The notes beneath the pieces were generated by a model. The model ran no database searches. It was given only the letters and a program-made list of their open reading frames with translations, and was not told where the DNA came from. This document shows, piece after piece, positions 1 to 7,135 of a DNA stretch of 32,832 bases. The translations under genes and the position numbers were made by a program. The first letter of the stretch is position 1. Every line of letters starts with the position of its first letter. Source of the DNA: Gammaproteobacteria bacterium (GTDB lineage Bacteria > Pseudomonadota > Gammaproteobacteria > SZUA-229); NCBI GenBank assembly GCA_030595325.1, contig JAUVDN010000016.1:1-32832 (forward strand), given 5' to 3'.

Positions 1-307
1 GTGGCGGTATTTTCGTTTCCACTACCTGTTTTCCCAGCAACACCACATAACCTTCCTGTCGCTGTCCAACACCAGCCGTCTGATCATCGCTAAACTCAAA
101 ACTGTATAGGCGACAAATTTGTACGCCACCGCTCGGTCCTCTGCGCAACCAGCTGCGTTGTCTGGTCACCGTTGCATCCAAAAGCTGCAAACCAGCGCCC
201 TCACATTTCCTTTTACATACGTGTAAAGCAATCTCATTACACTGCTGAGTATCCCACCAGTACCAAATACCGGCCAAAATTAACGTTATTAACAGTAAAT
301 CGTCCAT
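1..307 (-). CDS. DUF3301-family membrane protein (partial, 3' end outside window)
   Basis: An open frame runs on the minus strand from an ATG at 307 to the window edge with no stop, giving 102 codons. The first residues (MDDLLLLITLILAGIWYWW, roughly 1-19) form a short hydrophobic membrane anchor. A soluble part follows with several Cys and Arg residues, including LQLLDATVTRQRSWLRR, then a beta-rich region ending near YVVLLGKQVVETKIPP. This layout (short N-terminal helix, a 'QLLD.TV' segment, a 'FEFS' strand, then G-x-V-hydrophobic) is what I know of the DUF3301 proteins of gammaproteobacteria, which are about 100 residues long and have no assigned function. Probably only the last few residues are missing. 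The gene is divergent from fabA. The family call is from memory of the pattern; the frame itself is clear. Confidence 0.72.
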   Translation of the reverse strand, partial: MDDLLLITLILAGIWYWWDTQQCNEIALHVCKRKCEGAGLQLLDATVTRQRSWLRRGPSGGVQICRLYSFEFSDDQTAGVGQRQEGYVVLLGKQVVETKIPP

Positions 308-380
308 CTTTAAGCATTACTTGACCCACAATGATTTCATCGTACAGCATTTTCCGATAAAATCACCAGATAATTAGACA

Positions 381-386
381 TATAAT
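381..386 (+). promoter_or_regulatory. candidate -10 box for fabA
   Basis: A perfect TATAAT lies 34 bases upstream of the fabA ATG. No good -35 hexamer sits 16-18 bases further upstream, so this is a weak call in AT-rich DNA. It falls in the divergent spacer shared with the DUF3301 gene. Confidence 0.3.
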
Positions 387-419
387 AATGAATTAACCCA
401 ACACGATTTGAGAGAACTT

Positions 420-956
420 ATGCTTGCCGATACGGAAACAGCTACTCGCCCTAGCTCCTATAGTTATGATGACCTACTAACTTGTAGCAGGGGTGAATTA
501 TTTGGCCCTGGTAACGCACAGTTGCCTGCGCCCAATATGCTGATGATGGATCGTATTACTCGTATTGCCGAAACCGGTGGTTCGTATGGCAAGGGTGAAA
601 TCCAGGCTGAGTTAGATATCAATCCCGATCTATGGTTTTTCAAATGTCATTTTGAAGGCGACCCTGTTATGCCGGGCTGTCTAGGTCTTGATGCCATGTG
701 GCAGATGGTTGGCTTTCATCTAGGCTGGTTAGGTCACCCTGGCCGCGGTCGCGCATTAGGTGTTGGTGAAGTTAAATTTACCGGTCAGGTTTTGCCTACC
801 GGTAAAACGGTGCAATATCAGATTGATATAAAACGCGTCATCGCCCGCGGTCTGGTCATGGGCATCGCTGATGCAACCATGTCTATCGATGGTCGTGAAA
901 TTTATGTGGCAAAAAATCTACGCGTTGGTCTGTTTACTTCGACAGAAGACTTTTAA
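420..956 (+). CDS. fabA: 3-hydroxydecanoyl-ACP dehydratase/isomerase FabA
   Basis: FabA dehydrates 3-hydroxydecanoyl-ACP and isomerises trans-2-decenoyl-ACP to the cis-3 form, the branch point of anaerobic unsaturated fatty acid synthesis; it is cytosolic. The catalytic pair is visible as His77 in [11 protein letters not shown] and Asp91 in GLDAMWQ, 14 residues apart as in the E. coli enzyme (His70, Asp84). I place the start at the ATG at 420 (178 aa, against 172 in E. coli). The frame also opens at a TTG at 408, but a GAGAG Shine-Dalgarno sequence lies between that TTG and the ATG with correct spacing. fabB follows 35 bases downstream, and the two are very probably co-transcribed. The family assignment is secure. 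Confidence 0.96.
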   Translation: MLADTETATRPSSYSYDDLLTCSRGELFGPGNAQLPAPNMLMMDRITRIAETGGSYGKGEIQAELDINPDLWFFKCHFEGDPVMPGCLGLDAMWQMVGFHLGWLGHPGRGRALGVGEVKFTGQVLPTGKTVQYQIDIKRVIARGLVMGIADATMSIDGREIYVAKNLRVGLFTSTEDF

Positions 957-991
957 AGAATTTAGCTAAGATTATAAATAAGGTTATAAAC

Positions 992-2209
992 ATGAAACGA
1001 GTCGTAATCTCTGGAATTGGAATAGTTTCCTGCCTCGGCAATGATAAAGATGCCGTACTGGAATCACTGCAACAAGGACGCTCTGGTATTAAATTCAAAC
1101 AGGAATATGCTGACATGGGCATGCGCAGCCATGTGGCAGGCAGTGTTGATATCAATGTCGATGACTTTATCGACCGCAAAGTTAAGCGCTTTATGGGTGA
1201 TGCATCGGCATACGCCTACATTGCAATGCAACAGGCCATCGATGACGCTAAACTGGACGAAAGCCTGGTTTCCAACATTCGTACTGGAATTATTATGGGC
1301 TCAGGCGGCGCTTCATCAGCAAATCAGGTGGCAGCCGCTGACATACTGCGCGAAAAAGGCATACGCAGAGTCGGCCCATACATGGTACCTCGTACCATGG
1401 CCAGCACTGTTTCTGCATGTCTGGCAACCCCTTTTAAGATCAAAGGTGTTAACTACTCAATCAGCTCTGCCTGTGCGACAAGTACACATTGCATAGGTAA
1501 CGCTTACGAGCTTATCCAAATTGGCAAGCAGGACATCATCTTTGCCGGTGGTGGCGAAGAAGAACACTGGTCACTGAGTATGCTATTTGATGCGATGGGT
1601 GCACTTTCAACAAAATATAACGAAACACCTGATAAAGCTTCACGTACCTACGATGCAGACCGTGACGGTTTTGTTATCGCTGGCGGCGGTGCCTGCGTTG
1701 TTGTGGAAGAGCTTGAACACGCAATCAAACGTGGTGCACCAATCTACGCTGAAATCGTTGGTTACGGTGCAACCTCTGACGGTGTCGACATGGTCGCACC
1801 TTCAGGCGAAGGCGCTATCCGCTGTATGCAGATGGCGACTCAAGATATCGAAGAAAATCTTGATTATATTAACTCTCACGGCACCAGCACACCCGTTGGT
1901 GATTCAAAAGAGCTATACGCGATCAAAGAAGCTTTTGGCGAAAATATTCCACCAATCAGTTCCAGTAAATCGCTAGCCGGACATTCTTTAGGCGCTTCTG
2001 GCGCACAAGAAGCAATCTACACCATGCTGATGATGCAGAATAACTTCATTCAAGCATCCGCCAATATTGAAACCATGGATGAGAATGCTGTTGATATGCC
2101 TATTGTCACACAACGTCAGGATAACGTAGATATCAACCTTGCTATGTCGAATAACTTTGGCTTTGGCGGTACTAACGCCTGCCTGGTAATGAAAAAATTT
2201 AAAAAATAA
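992..2209 (+). CDS. fabB: 3-oxoacyl-ACP synthase I (FabB)
   Basis: Beta-ketoacyl-ACP synthase I elongates the cis-3-decenoyl-ACP made by FabA, so the two genes together define the FabA/FabB route to unsaturated fatty acids. The protein has 405 residues, the usual length. The thiolase-fold active site is complete: nucleophile Cys161 (SSACATSTH), His296 ([11 protein letters not shown]), Lys326 and His331 ([18 protein letters not shown]). The C-terminal [13 protein letters not shown] glycine-rich strand is also present. A weak AAGG precedes the ATG. It sits directly behind fabA. Pairing with fabA and the sequence style favour FabB over FabF. Confidence 0.96.
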   Translation: MKRVVISGIGIVSCLGNDKDAVLESLQQGRSGIKFKQEYADMGMRSHVAGSVDINVDDFIDRKVKRFMGDASAYAYIAMQQAIDDAKLDESLVSNIRTGIIMGSGGASSANQVAAADILREKGIRRVGPYMVPRTMASTVSACLATPFKIKGVNYSISSACATSTHCIGNAYELIQIGKQDIIFAGGGEEEHWSLSMLFDAMGALSTKYNETPDKASRTYDADRDGFVIAGGGACVVVEELEHAIKRGAPIYAEIVGYGATSDGVDMVAPSGEGAIRCMQMATQDIEENLDYINSHGTSTPVGDSKELYAIKEAFGENIPPISSSKSLAGHSLGASGAQEAIYTMLMMQNNFIQASANIETMDENAVDMPIVTQRQDNVDINLAMSNNFGFGGTNACLVMKKFKK

Positions 2210-2277
2210 TGGTTAATAATTAAGCGCTTAACAGCACTTTTCTAATCTGATGCTACACTTGTTGGTAATGTAATATT

Positions 2278-2313
2278 AAAAGCAATAATAAAAGCAATAA
2301 TAAAAGCATAAAT
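2278..2313. repeat. 12-bp tandem repeat, three copies
   Basis: AAAAGCAATAAT occurs twice in a row and is followed by a third, slightly changed copy (AAAAGCATAAAT). The array lies in the spacer between fabB and the exported protein gene, about 25 bases ahead of that gene's start. It looks like a simple slippage array. Copy-number change could alter spacing in the promoter region, but no function is shown. Confidence 0.7.
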
Positions 2314-2338
2314 CATATAAAAGTTAAGTGGCTCACTC

Positions 2339-2839
2339 ATGAACAGATCAGCAAAAAATCAAGGACTTAAATTCAGCTTATTTAGCGCCGTACTGTTATC
2401 TTTATTTGCTTCAAATGCTATGGCCAATCGTCCGCCAATGGCGAATGAAAGCACCGAAGTCGTCACTGAAGCAGAACCTGCAGCTCCTGTCGTCACGCAA
2501 TCACGACCAGAAGCACCGGCAGAAGCAGCACCTGTCATGGCACCAGAAGAACCTTCAGCTGTAGGCAACATGATGCAGCAACAACAGAATCAACGAACGG
2601 TTCAAACTGGCGACATCATGCAATTACCAGCAACAGAACTACAGCCTGGTGAAACCTTAAGAATTCAATTACTCGATTACCCACGCCGCGGCATGAGCAT
2701 GGATAAAGTGCAAAACGAATATGGTCAACCGATGGCAACATCAGCAAGTGTGGGCACACCCCCTATCACACACTGGACCTACAGTGACCGCGTCGTTTAC
2801 TTCGAATATTCTACTGTGCTGCATGTGGTCGCTCGTTAG
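2339..2839 (+). CDS. exported protein with BamE/SmpA-like C-terminus, function unknown
   Basis: This 166-residue protein begins with a clear Sec signal peptide (hydrophobic core KFSLFSAVLLSLFASNAMA, probable cleavage near residue 29). There is no Cys after the core, so it is not a lipoprotein. Residues 30-80 are a low-complexity Pro/Ala/Glu linker and 80-90 is Gln-rich. The C-terminal 50 residues (PRRGMSMDKVQNEYGQP ... PPITHWTYSDRVVYFEY) follow the BamE/SmpA-like pattern 'RGMS-x-x-x-V-x-x-x-(F/Y)G-x-P', with an aromatic-rich strand. A periplasmic or envelope-associated role is inferred. The function is unknown, and it is not BamE itself because it lacks the lipobox. It stands alone between fabB and the PLP enzyme. 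Confidence 0.75.
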   Translation: MNRSAKNQGLKFSLFSAVLLSLFASNAMANRPPMANESTEVVTEAEPAAPVVTQSRPEAPAEAAPVMAPEEPSAVGNMMQQQQNQRTVQTGDIMQLPATELQPGETLRIQLLDYPRRGMSMDKVQNEYGQPMATSASVGTPPITHWTYSDRVVYFEYSTVLHVVAR

Positions 2840-2856
2840 AAAGAAGCTTTTGATCG

Positions 2857-3843
2857 TTGGTCATTGATCCACCATCAATAGAGTCTTCCGGGCTGGATGT
2901 TTCTGAGCTCGACGTTTCTGAGCTTGATATATCTTCTCTGGACATATCAAGCCTGTCAGATAGCCCACTACAGCAATTACACAGCCCCTTTCTCGAACAG
3001 GCCAACGTCCAACTCTTTGTTAAACGCGATGACTTAATGCACCCTCAGTTTGGCGGTAACAAATGGCGCAAACTGAAATACAATCTGCTTTACGCAAAAC
3101 AACACCAGTTTGATACCTTGCTGACCTTTGGTGGCGCCTGGTCAAACCATATCTATGCAACCGCTGCTGCCGGTAAACACTTTGGCTTTAAAACCATCGG
3201 CATCATTCGTGGCGAAAAACACACACCACCCAGTGCAACATTGTCGTTCGCTGAATCCTGCGGTATGCAACTAAATTATATTAATCGCACTGAATACAGA
3301 CAAAAACATGAAGCCCAGTTCTTACAGAAACTAAAAAAGCAGTACGGCGATGTCTACATTATTCCAGAAGGTGGCAGTAACCCGTTAGCAATAAAAGGAT
3401 GCCAAGAAATCATTGATGAAATATCCCAGAAATTAAATACGCCGTTTGATGTAATCTGTTGCGCCAGTGGTACCGGCGCAACGTTGGCAGGCATTACCTC
3501 TAAAATACACAGCGATCAATATGCTATCGGTTTCTCAGCGCTGAAAGGCGGCAAATTTTTAGAGCAGGAAGTCAGTCAGTTTCTACCAATTAAAGCAACG
3601 ATAAAAAACTGGCGTATCGAAGATAATTACCATTTTGGCGGATACGCAAAAGTAGATGACACACTCATTCAATTCATAAAAGATTTTCGCGATCAATATG
3701 GCATCATGCTGGACGCTGTATATACGGGAAAAATGTTTTTCGGTCTGTTTCAATTAATAGCACAAGGCCATTTTGAAAAACACTCTACAATCGTAGCTCT
3801 ACACAGCGGTGGACTACAGGGAAATGCAGGTTATAAATTGTAA
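2857..3843 (+). CDS. PLP-dependent enzyme, ACC deaminase/D-cysteine desulfhydrase family
   Basis: A fold-type II PLP enzyme of about 300 residues. The PLP lysine is Lys69 in GGNKWRKLKYN. FGGAWSNHIYATAAAG (about 91-106) forms the substrate loop, and CASGTGATLAGI is the phosphate-binding glycine loop. LHSGGLQGNAGY closes the protein. Family members cleave D-cysteine to pyruvate, ammonia and sulfide, or deaminate 1-aminocyclopropane-1-carboxylate. Sequence alone does not separate the two, though D-cysteine desulfhydrase is the usual activity in gammaproteobacteria. The start is uncertain: no ATG occurs before residue 61, so a TTG at 2857 is used, with AAGAAG some 10 bases upstream. The first 36 residues are a non-conserved repeat of LD(V/I)S(E/S) units. 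Confidence 0.85.
   Translation: MVIDPPSIESSGLDVSELDVSELDISSLDISSLSDSPLQQLHSPFLEQANVQLFVKRDDLMHPQFGGNKWRKLKYNLLYAKQHQFDTLLTFGGAWSNHIYATAAAGKHFGFKTIGIIRGEKHTPPSATLSFAESCGMQLNYINRTEYRQKHEAQFLQKLKKQYGDVYIIPEGGSNPLAIKGCQEIIDEISQKLNTPFDVICCASGTGATLAGITSKIHSDQYAIGFSALKGGKFLEQEVSQFLPIKATIKNWRIEDNYHFGGYAKVDDTLIQFIKDFRDQYGIMLDAVYTGKMFFGLFQLIAQGHFEKHSTIVALHSGGLQGNAGYKL
2893..2952 (+). repeat. 15-bp tandem repeat in the 5' end of the PLP enzyme gene
   Basis: Four consecutive 15-base units each encode Leu-Asp-(Val/Ile)-Ser-(Glu/Ser): LDVSE, LDVSE, LDISS, LDISS. A partial fifth unit (L-S-D-S) follows. The first two units differ at only two bases (CTGGATGTTTCTGAG and CTCGACGTTTCTGAG), which points to recent duplication. 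The array keeps frame. Confidence 0.85.
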
Positions 3844-3926
3844 GTGTTCTTACTTAAGACTTGTAACTAAATACTTCTCTGTAACCGTTTGCGCAAAAAA
3901 AATATATACGATAAAGTCAAAAGCCT

Positions 3927-4877
3927 ATGCAGACTCAATGCCCACATTGCGACACCCGATTCAGAGTCACTGAATCACAAGTAAATACTGCCGATGGTTT
4001 TGTACGCTGCAGTGTCTGCAAAGAAATATTTAACGCCATCGAAGTTGCCAGTCAAGACGAGCATCAGCATTCATTACTCAGCGAAGAAAACCCAGACAAT
4101 ATCCCATATACATTGATAGTTGATGACAATAGTTTTGATGGTGATAGTCAAGATACTTATGTTGACGATTTTGATGACCGCGATATCGAAAGTACACTTG
4201 AAGATGAACTTGAAGCTGAGGTTAACTCAGACACCATAACTGATACTGAAGACGTTAATTTCAACGAAACCTCAGCGACCGATGAAGCACGTAAAGATGC
4301 TTTCGACTTTTTCGACGAAGACAGCAATGAATCTTTATCACACGTCGTGCCTGATAAATATAGAAATAGCGATGACACAGATCGAGCGTCTGTCACCACA
4401 GGCATATTTTGGGGAATTGGCATCACGCTGCTCTGCACTACCCTGTTTGCCGAATACCTATGGTTTAATCGCAACCAGTTAAGCCAGCACACACAACTAA
4501 AAACATGGGCGGATGATTTATGCCAGCAGTTTGAATGCAAAGACGTTGCTATGCGTGATCCATCGCAAATAGAACTCGTTACCAGAAATGTTTATTCTCA
4601 TCCGAACGAAAAAAATGCGCTGATGATCAATGTCACCTTGAAAAATAATGCCAAATTTTCTCAACCTTTACCGGTAATGCAGGTCAGTTTTTCAGATATC
4701 CGCGGAGCTGCTATTGCATCGAGACGTTTTCTGCCAGAAGAATACCTGCCCATTGAAGACCAGCCAGCTGGTGCAAAACGACTGCATATACTGCAGCCAG
4801 ATACCAACATAACTTTTACCATGGCGATACAGGATCCGGGCAAACAGGCGCTGACTTACGAGTTTGACTTTTTATAG
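3927..4877 (+). CDS. zinc-ribbon (MJ0042) and DUF3426 membrane protein
   Basis: The N-terminus holds a four-cysteine zinc ribbon (Cys5, Cys8, Cys28, Cys31 in CPHCDTRFRV ... RCSVCKEIF), the MJ0042-type ribbon. Residues 45-150 form a strongly acidic, probably disordered linker. A single transmembrane helix follows at about 157-180 (GIFWGIGITLLCTTLFAEYL). The C-terminal domain, about 185-316, matches what I know as DUF3426, with beta-rich NVTLKNNAKFSQPLP and a final FDFL. The zinc ribbon would face the cytoplasm and DUF3426 the periplasm. The biochemical function is unknown. In many gammaproteobacteria this family lies just upstream of dusB-fis, as here, 75 bases before dusB. Confidence 0.85.
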   Translation: MQTQCPHCDTRFRVTESQVNTADGFVRCSVCKEIFNAIEVASQDEHQHSLLSEENPDNIPYTLIVDDNSFDGDSQDTYVDDFDDRDIESTLEDELEAEVNSDTITDTEDVNFNETSATDEARKDAFDFFDEDSNESLSHVVPDKYRNSDDTDRASVTTGIFWGIGITLLCTTLFAEYLWFNRNQLSQHTQLKTWADDLCQQFECKDVAMRDPSQIELVTRNVYSHPNEKNALMINVTLKNNAKFSQPLPVMQVSFSDIRGAAIASRRFLPEEYLPIEDQPAGAKRLHILQPDTNITFTMAIQDPGKQALTYEFDFL

Positions 4878-4952
4878 CTCTGTTAGAATACAGACTTACC
4901 ACCTTAATTGCTTATTTCACAATCGTTTAGAACCTGTCAAAATAGTCACCTG

Positions 4953-5966
4953 ATGAATATAGGATTATTTACATTTAACTCCCCTTTAATTCTGGCCCCC
5001 ATGGCCGGCGTGACCGACCGACCGTTCAGAAACCTGTGTTACCAGCTAGGTGCTGACTTATGTGTCTCCGAGATGGTCACCTCTGAAAAGCATCTGTGGA
5101 ACAGCAAAAAGACACAGTTACGCCTCAATCATGAGGGCGAGAAAGGTATTCGCAGCGTACAGATAGCCGGCACTGACCCAAAAAAACTGGCTGAAGCAGC
5201 GCAATTTAATGTACAGCACGGCGCACAGATTATCGATATCAACATGGGCTGCCCCGCCAAAAAAGTCTGCAATGTACTCGCTGGCTCTGCCCTGCTAAAA
5301 AATGAACCGCTGGTTGCAAAAATTCTCAGCGCTGTTGTTGATGCCGTCGATGTACCGGTAACCCTGAAAATTCGCACTGGCTGGGACCAGGAAAGTAAAA
5401 ATGCCGTCAATATCGCCAGAATAGCTGAGCAAAGTGGTATACAGGCACTTTCCGTCCACGGCAGAACACGCGCCGATGCCTACAAAGGTGAAGCCGAATA
5501 TGAAACCATCGCCAGCGTAAAATCTGAAGTCGCCATTCCTGTTATTGCCAACGGCGACATCACCGACCCGCAGAAGGCCAAAGAAGTACTCGCCTACACT
5601 CAGGCAGATGGTTTAATGATCGGCCGTGCCGCGCAAGGTAATCCATGGATTTTCCAGCAAATAAAACATTATCTGGCCGAAAGCAAAATGCTTTCACCAC
5701 CAAACAATCATGAAATCAGTAAACTGTTAAGTGAACACCTGCAAAATCTGTACAGTTTTTATGGTGAGTTTTCAGGTGTACGCATCGCACGTAAACATAT
5801 TGGCTGGTACCTTAAATCTATCAACAACCAGAGTCAGAACGATGTTGAGTCTTTCAGAAAACACGTGAACCAGATTGACGATGCCAGCACTCAGCAGCAA
5901 CTAGTTACCGATTTTTTCAATTTACAACAACCTTTAATAGCAGCCCGAACGGCACGAGCAGTATGA
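4953..5966 (+). CDS. dusB: tRNA-dihydrouridine synthase B
   Basis: A flavoenzyme that reduces uridine to dihydrouridine in the tRNA D-loop. The (beta/alpha)8 FMN domain starts with LILAPMAGVTDRPFRNLCY. The catalytic Cys100 lies in NMGCPAKKVCN, KIRTGW binds FMN, VHGRTR and ANGDI are further barrel signatures, and DGLMIGRAAQGNPWIF is the phosphate-binding end. I use the ATG at 4953 (337 aa; MNIGLFTFNSPLILAPMAG), which matches the DusB N-terminus; the frame also opens at a TTG at 4908, but that adds an unrelated extension. The last bases overlap fis by four (ATGA), showing translational coupling. DusB rather than DusA/C is supported by the fis neighbour. Confidence 0.95.
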   Translation: MNIGLFTFNSPLILAPMAGVTDRPFRNLCYQLGADLCVSEMVTSEKHLWNSKKTQLRLNHEGEKGIRSVQIAGTDPKKLAEAAQFNVQHGAQIIDINMGCPAKKVCNVLAGSALLKNEPLVAKILSAVVDAVDVPVTLKIRTGWDQESKNAVNIARIAEQSGIQALSVHGRTRADAYKGEAEYETIASVKSEVAIPVIANGDITDPQKAKEVLAYTQADGLMIGRAAQGNPWIFQQIKHYLAESKMLSPPNNHEISKLLSEHLQNLYSFYGEFSGVRIARKHIGWYLKSINNQSQNDVESFRKHVNQIDDASTQQQLVTDFFNLQQPLIAARTARAV

Positions 5967-6253
5967 GCGATCAAGATTTACAAGACTCCACACAAGACAA
6001 TTCCGAGAACAATACACAGGAAATATCGCAACTAAGTCACGCGGTAAAGCATTCCATCCGTCGCTACCTTTACGAATTAGAAGGCACTCAGCCAAATAAT
6101 ATGTATGAGATGGTACTCAAACAAATAGAGCAGCCTTTATTTGAAGCGATACTGGAACACACCAAGGGCAACCAGTCTCGTGCGGCGGCGCTGCTTGGGC
6201 TTAATCGTGGCACCTTGCGGAAGAAATTGCGTAGTTATAATTTACATAAATAG
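5963..6253 (+). CDS. fis: DNA-binding protein Fis
   Basis: A 96-residue nucleoid protein and growth-phase regulator. The C-terminal half is highly conserved: LYELEGTQPNNMYEMVLKQI, then EAILEHTKGNQSRAAALLGL and the recognition helix NRGTLRKKLRSYNLHK, a helix-turn-helix at about 70-90. The N-terminal 25 residues are polar and variable, where the invertase-activating hairpin sits in enterobacterial Fis. The start overlaps the dusB stop, so the dusB-fis operon is intact. No terminator is obvious right after the stop; the inverted-repeat element begins 12 bases later. Confidence 0.95.
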   Translation: MSDQDLQDSTQDNSENNTQEISQLSHAVKHSIRRYLYELEGTQPNNMYEMVLKQIEQPLFEAILEHTKGNQSRAAALLGLNRGTLRKKLRSYNLHK

Positions 6254-6265
6254 GTTTGTAGTACG

Positions 6266-6390
6266 CACTTGTAGGAGCGGATTTTTCTCATTCCGTGAAG
6301 TTTTGTTTTTTCTTTAGCTCTTGCAGTTTGATTTAAGTTTAATATTTTACTTTAGCATTGCGGTAGTCGCACCGCGGGCGAGTTACTTTT
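6266..6390 (+). repeat. left terminal inverted repeat of the fis-purH element
   Basis: It begins CACTTGTAGGAGCGGATTTT and is the reverse complement, with a few substitutions and a short indel, of 6901-7022. Its outer 29 bases are also related to the solo copy at 21192-21220. Confidence 0.75.
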
Positions 6391-6730
6391 CTTTATGAAT
6401 AACATCCATGTTATTCACCCTGCGGGCCGAGCAGAGCTCGTTCAAATTTGCTCCAGGCAAATTTAGTCAATAGCAAAAGAAAAGTAACCAAAAGAATGCC
6501 ATCCCACACGTTTGCCCCGAGAAAAACACTCGTGGCTCCTGAATGAAGCAGTGTTGCCAACGAGTCGCTCTGATGCGCCATCCGGGCGCACAGAGCTGAA
6601 TTCGCCGTCCATGGCGAATTCCCTCTACCAACACCACTTCATTCAGCAAACGAGAAGGGAACTTAAAAACAAACAAAGCACAACAAGCCTACTGTTTTAT
6701 TCTTTTGACTTCTCTTCGCATTAGCCGAGC

Positions 6731-6826
6731 CACTGAGGTGTTACCGGTGTCATGGGCTTTCTGTGAAAACTGTCTGAGCGATTTCTGCGAGTTTTTTCAC
6801 AGCATGATATCGGTAATGCATCAGTG
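6731..6826. repeat. large imperfect stem-loop inside the fis-purH element
   Basis: Arms of about 36-40 bases pair: CACTGAGGTGTTACCG at 6731 with CGGTAATGCATCAGTG ending at 6826, and further in CTGTGAAAAC (6761-6770) with GTTTTTTCACAG (6791-6802). The loop is about 20 bases. Pairing with only a few mismatches suggests selection or copying of a folded unit. Confidence 0.6.
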
Positions 6827-6877
6827 AGAACCCATGTGTTTTTTACAGGGGCGACTAGCGTCGCGACGGCCTTTTCT

Positions 6878-6911
6878 GGTTACTCTTTTGGGCTGTAGCA
6901 AAAGAGTAACC
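6878..6911. repeat. perfect 13-bp hairpin beside the right terminal repeat
   Basis: GGTTACTCTTTTG (6878-6890) and CAAAAGAGTAACC (6899-6911) are exact reverse complements around an 8-base loop. The related arm pair 6382-6394/6476-6488 carries the similar core GTTACTTTTCTTT, so the same motif is used at both ends of the element. Confidence 0.75.
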
Positions 6912-7022
6912 CGCCTGCGGGGCGGGACCCGCAATGCTAAAGTAAAGTATCAAACTTAAACCAAACAACAAGAACTAAAAAACAAAGCTTCGCGGAATGA
7001 GAAAAATCCACTCCTACAGGTG
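6901..7022 (-). repeat. right terminal inverted repeat of the fis-purH element
   Basis: It ends in CTCCTACAGGTG and pairs with 6266-6390. The exact 15-base core CCGCAATGCTAAAGT at 6929-6943 is the inverse of 6349-6363. It ends 113 bases before the purH start. Confidence 0.75.
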
Positions 7023-7135
7023 ATTACTGCACCCCTCGGAAGTAAACAACGCACTCAATCTCAAAGTAACAAAATTCACCCCACTCAGTTATAATTCGCC
7101 CTCCAAAAAATAAAACCCAAGTAAAAGGTGGCCCT

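Larger units (their letters stand above)
6266..7022. mobile_element. MITE-like non-coding element with long terminal inverted repeats
   Basis: This 757-base stretch between fis and purH is bounded by imperfect inverted repeats of about 122-125 bases (6266-6390 and 6901-7022). The outer 31 bases (6270-6300 against 6988-7018) match at 29 positions, and ACTTTAGCATTGCGG (6349-6363) is repeated exactly in inverted form at 6929-6943. The interior holds a series of further hairpins: 6397-6416, 6444-6464, 6539-6646, 6598-6621, 6731-6826 and 6878-6911. A 13-bp arm GTTACTTTTCTTT at 6382 also pairs with 6476-6488. No transposase is encoded, and the short frames inside are frames through the hairpins. 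A transposed non-autonomous element or a composite of palindromic repeats is inferred. I see no clear target-site duplication. Confidence 0.6.

Noticed and set aside
934-1179. Minus-strand frame over the fabA-fabB junction, and other antisense frames in strong genes
   Set aside because: These frames run opposite well-supported coding sequences, show no recognisable protein pattern and lack ribosome sites. They are shadows of the real genes.
2215-2235. Terminator after fabB
   Set aside because: A 12-bp palindrome TTAAGCGCTTAA is present, but it has no loop and no following T-run, so it is not a usable intrinsic terminator.
6467-6724. Two short open frames on opposite strands (6467-6676 and 6512-6724)
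   Set aside because: They lie wholly inside the hairpin-filled fis-purH element and encode low-complexity residues read through palindromes. They have no Shine-Dalgarno sequence and resemble spurious proteins seen in such repeats.
6266-7022. CRISPR array or retron-type structure
   Set aside because: The repeats are inverted rather than regularly spaced direct repeats, and there are no spacers, cas genes or reverse transcriptase in the window.
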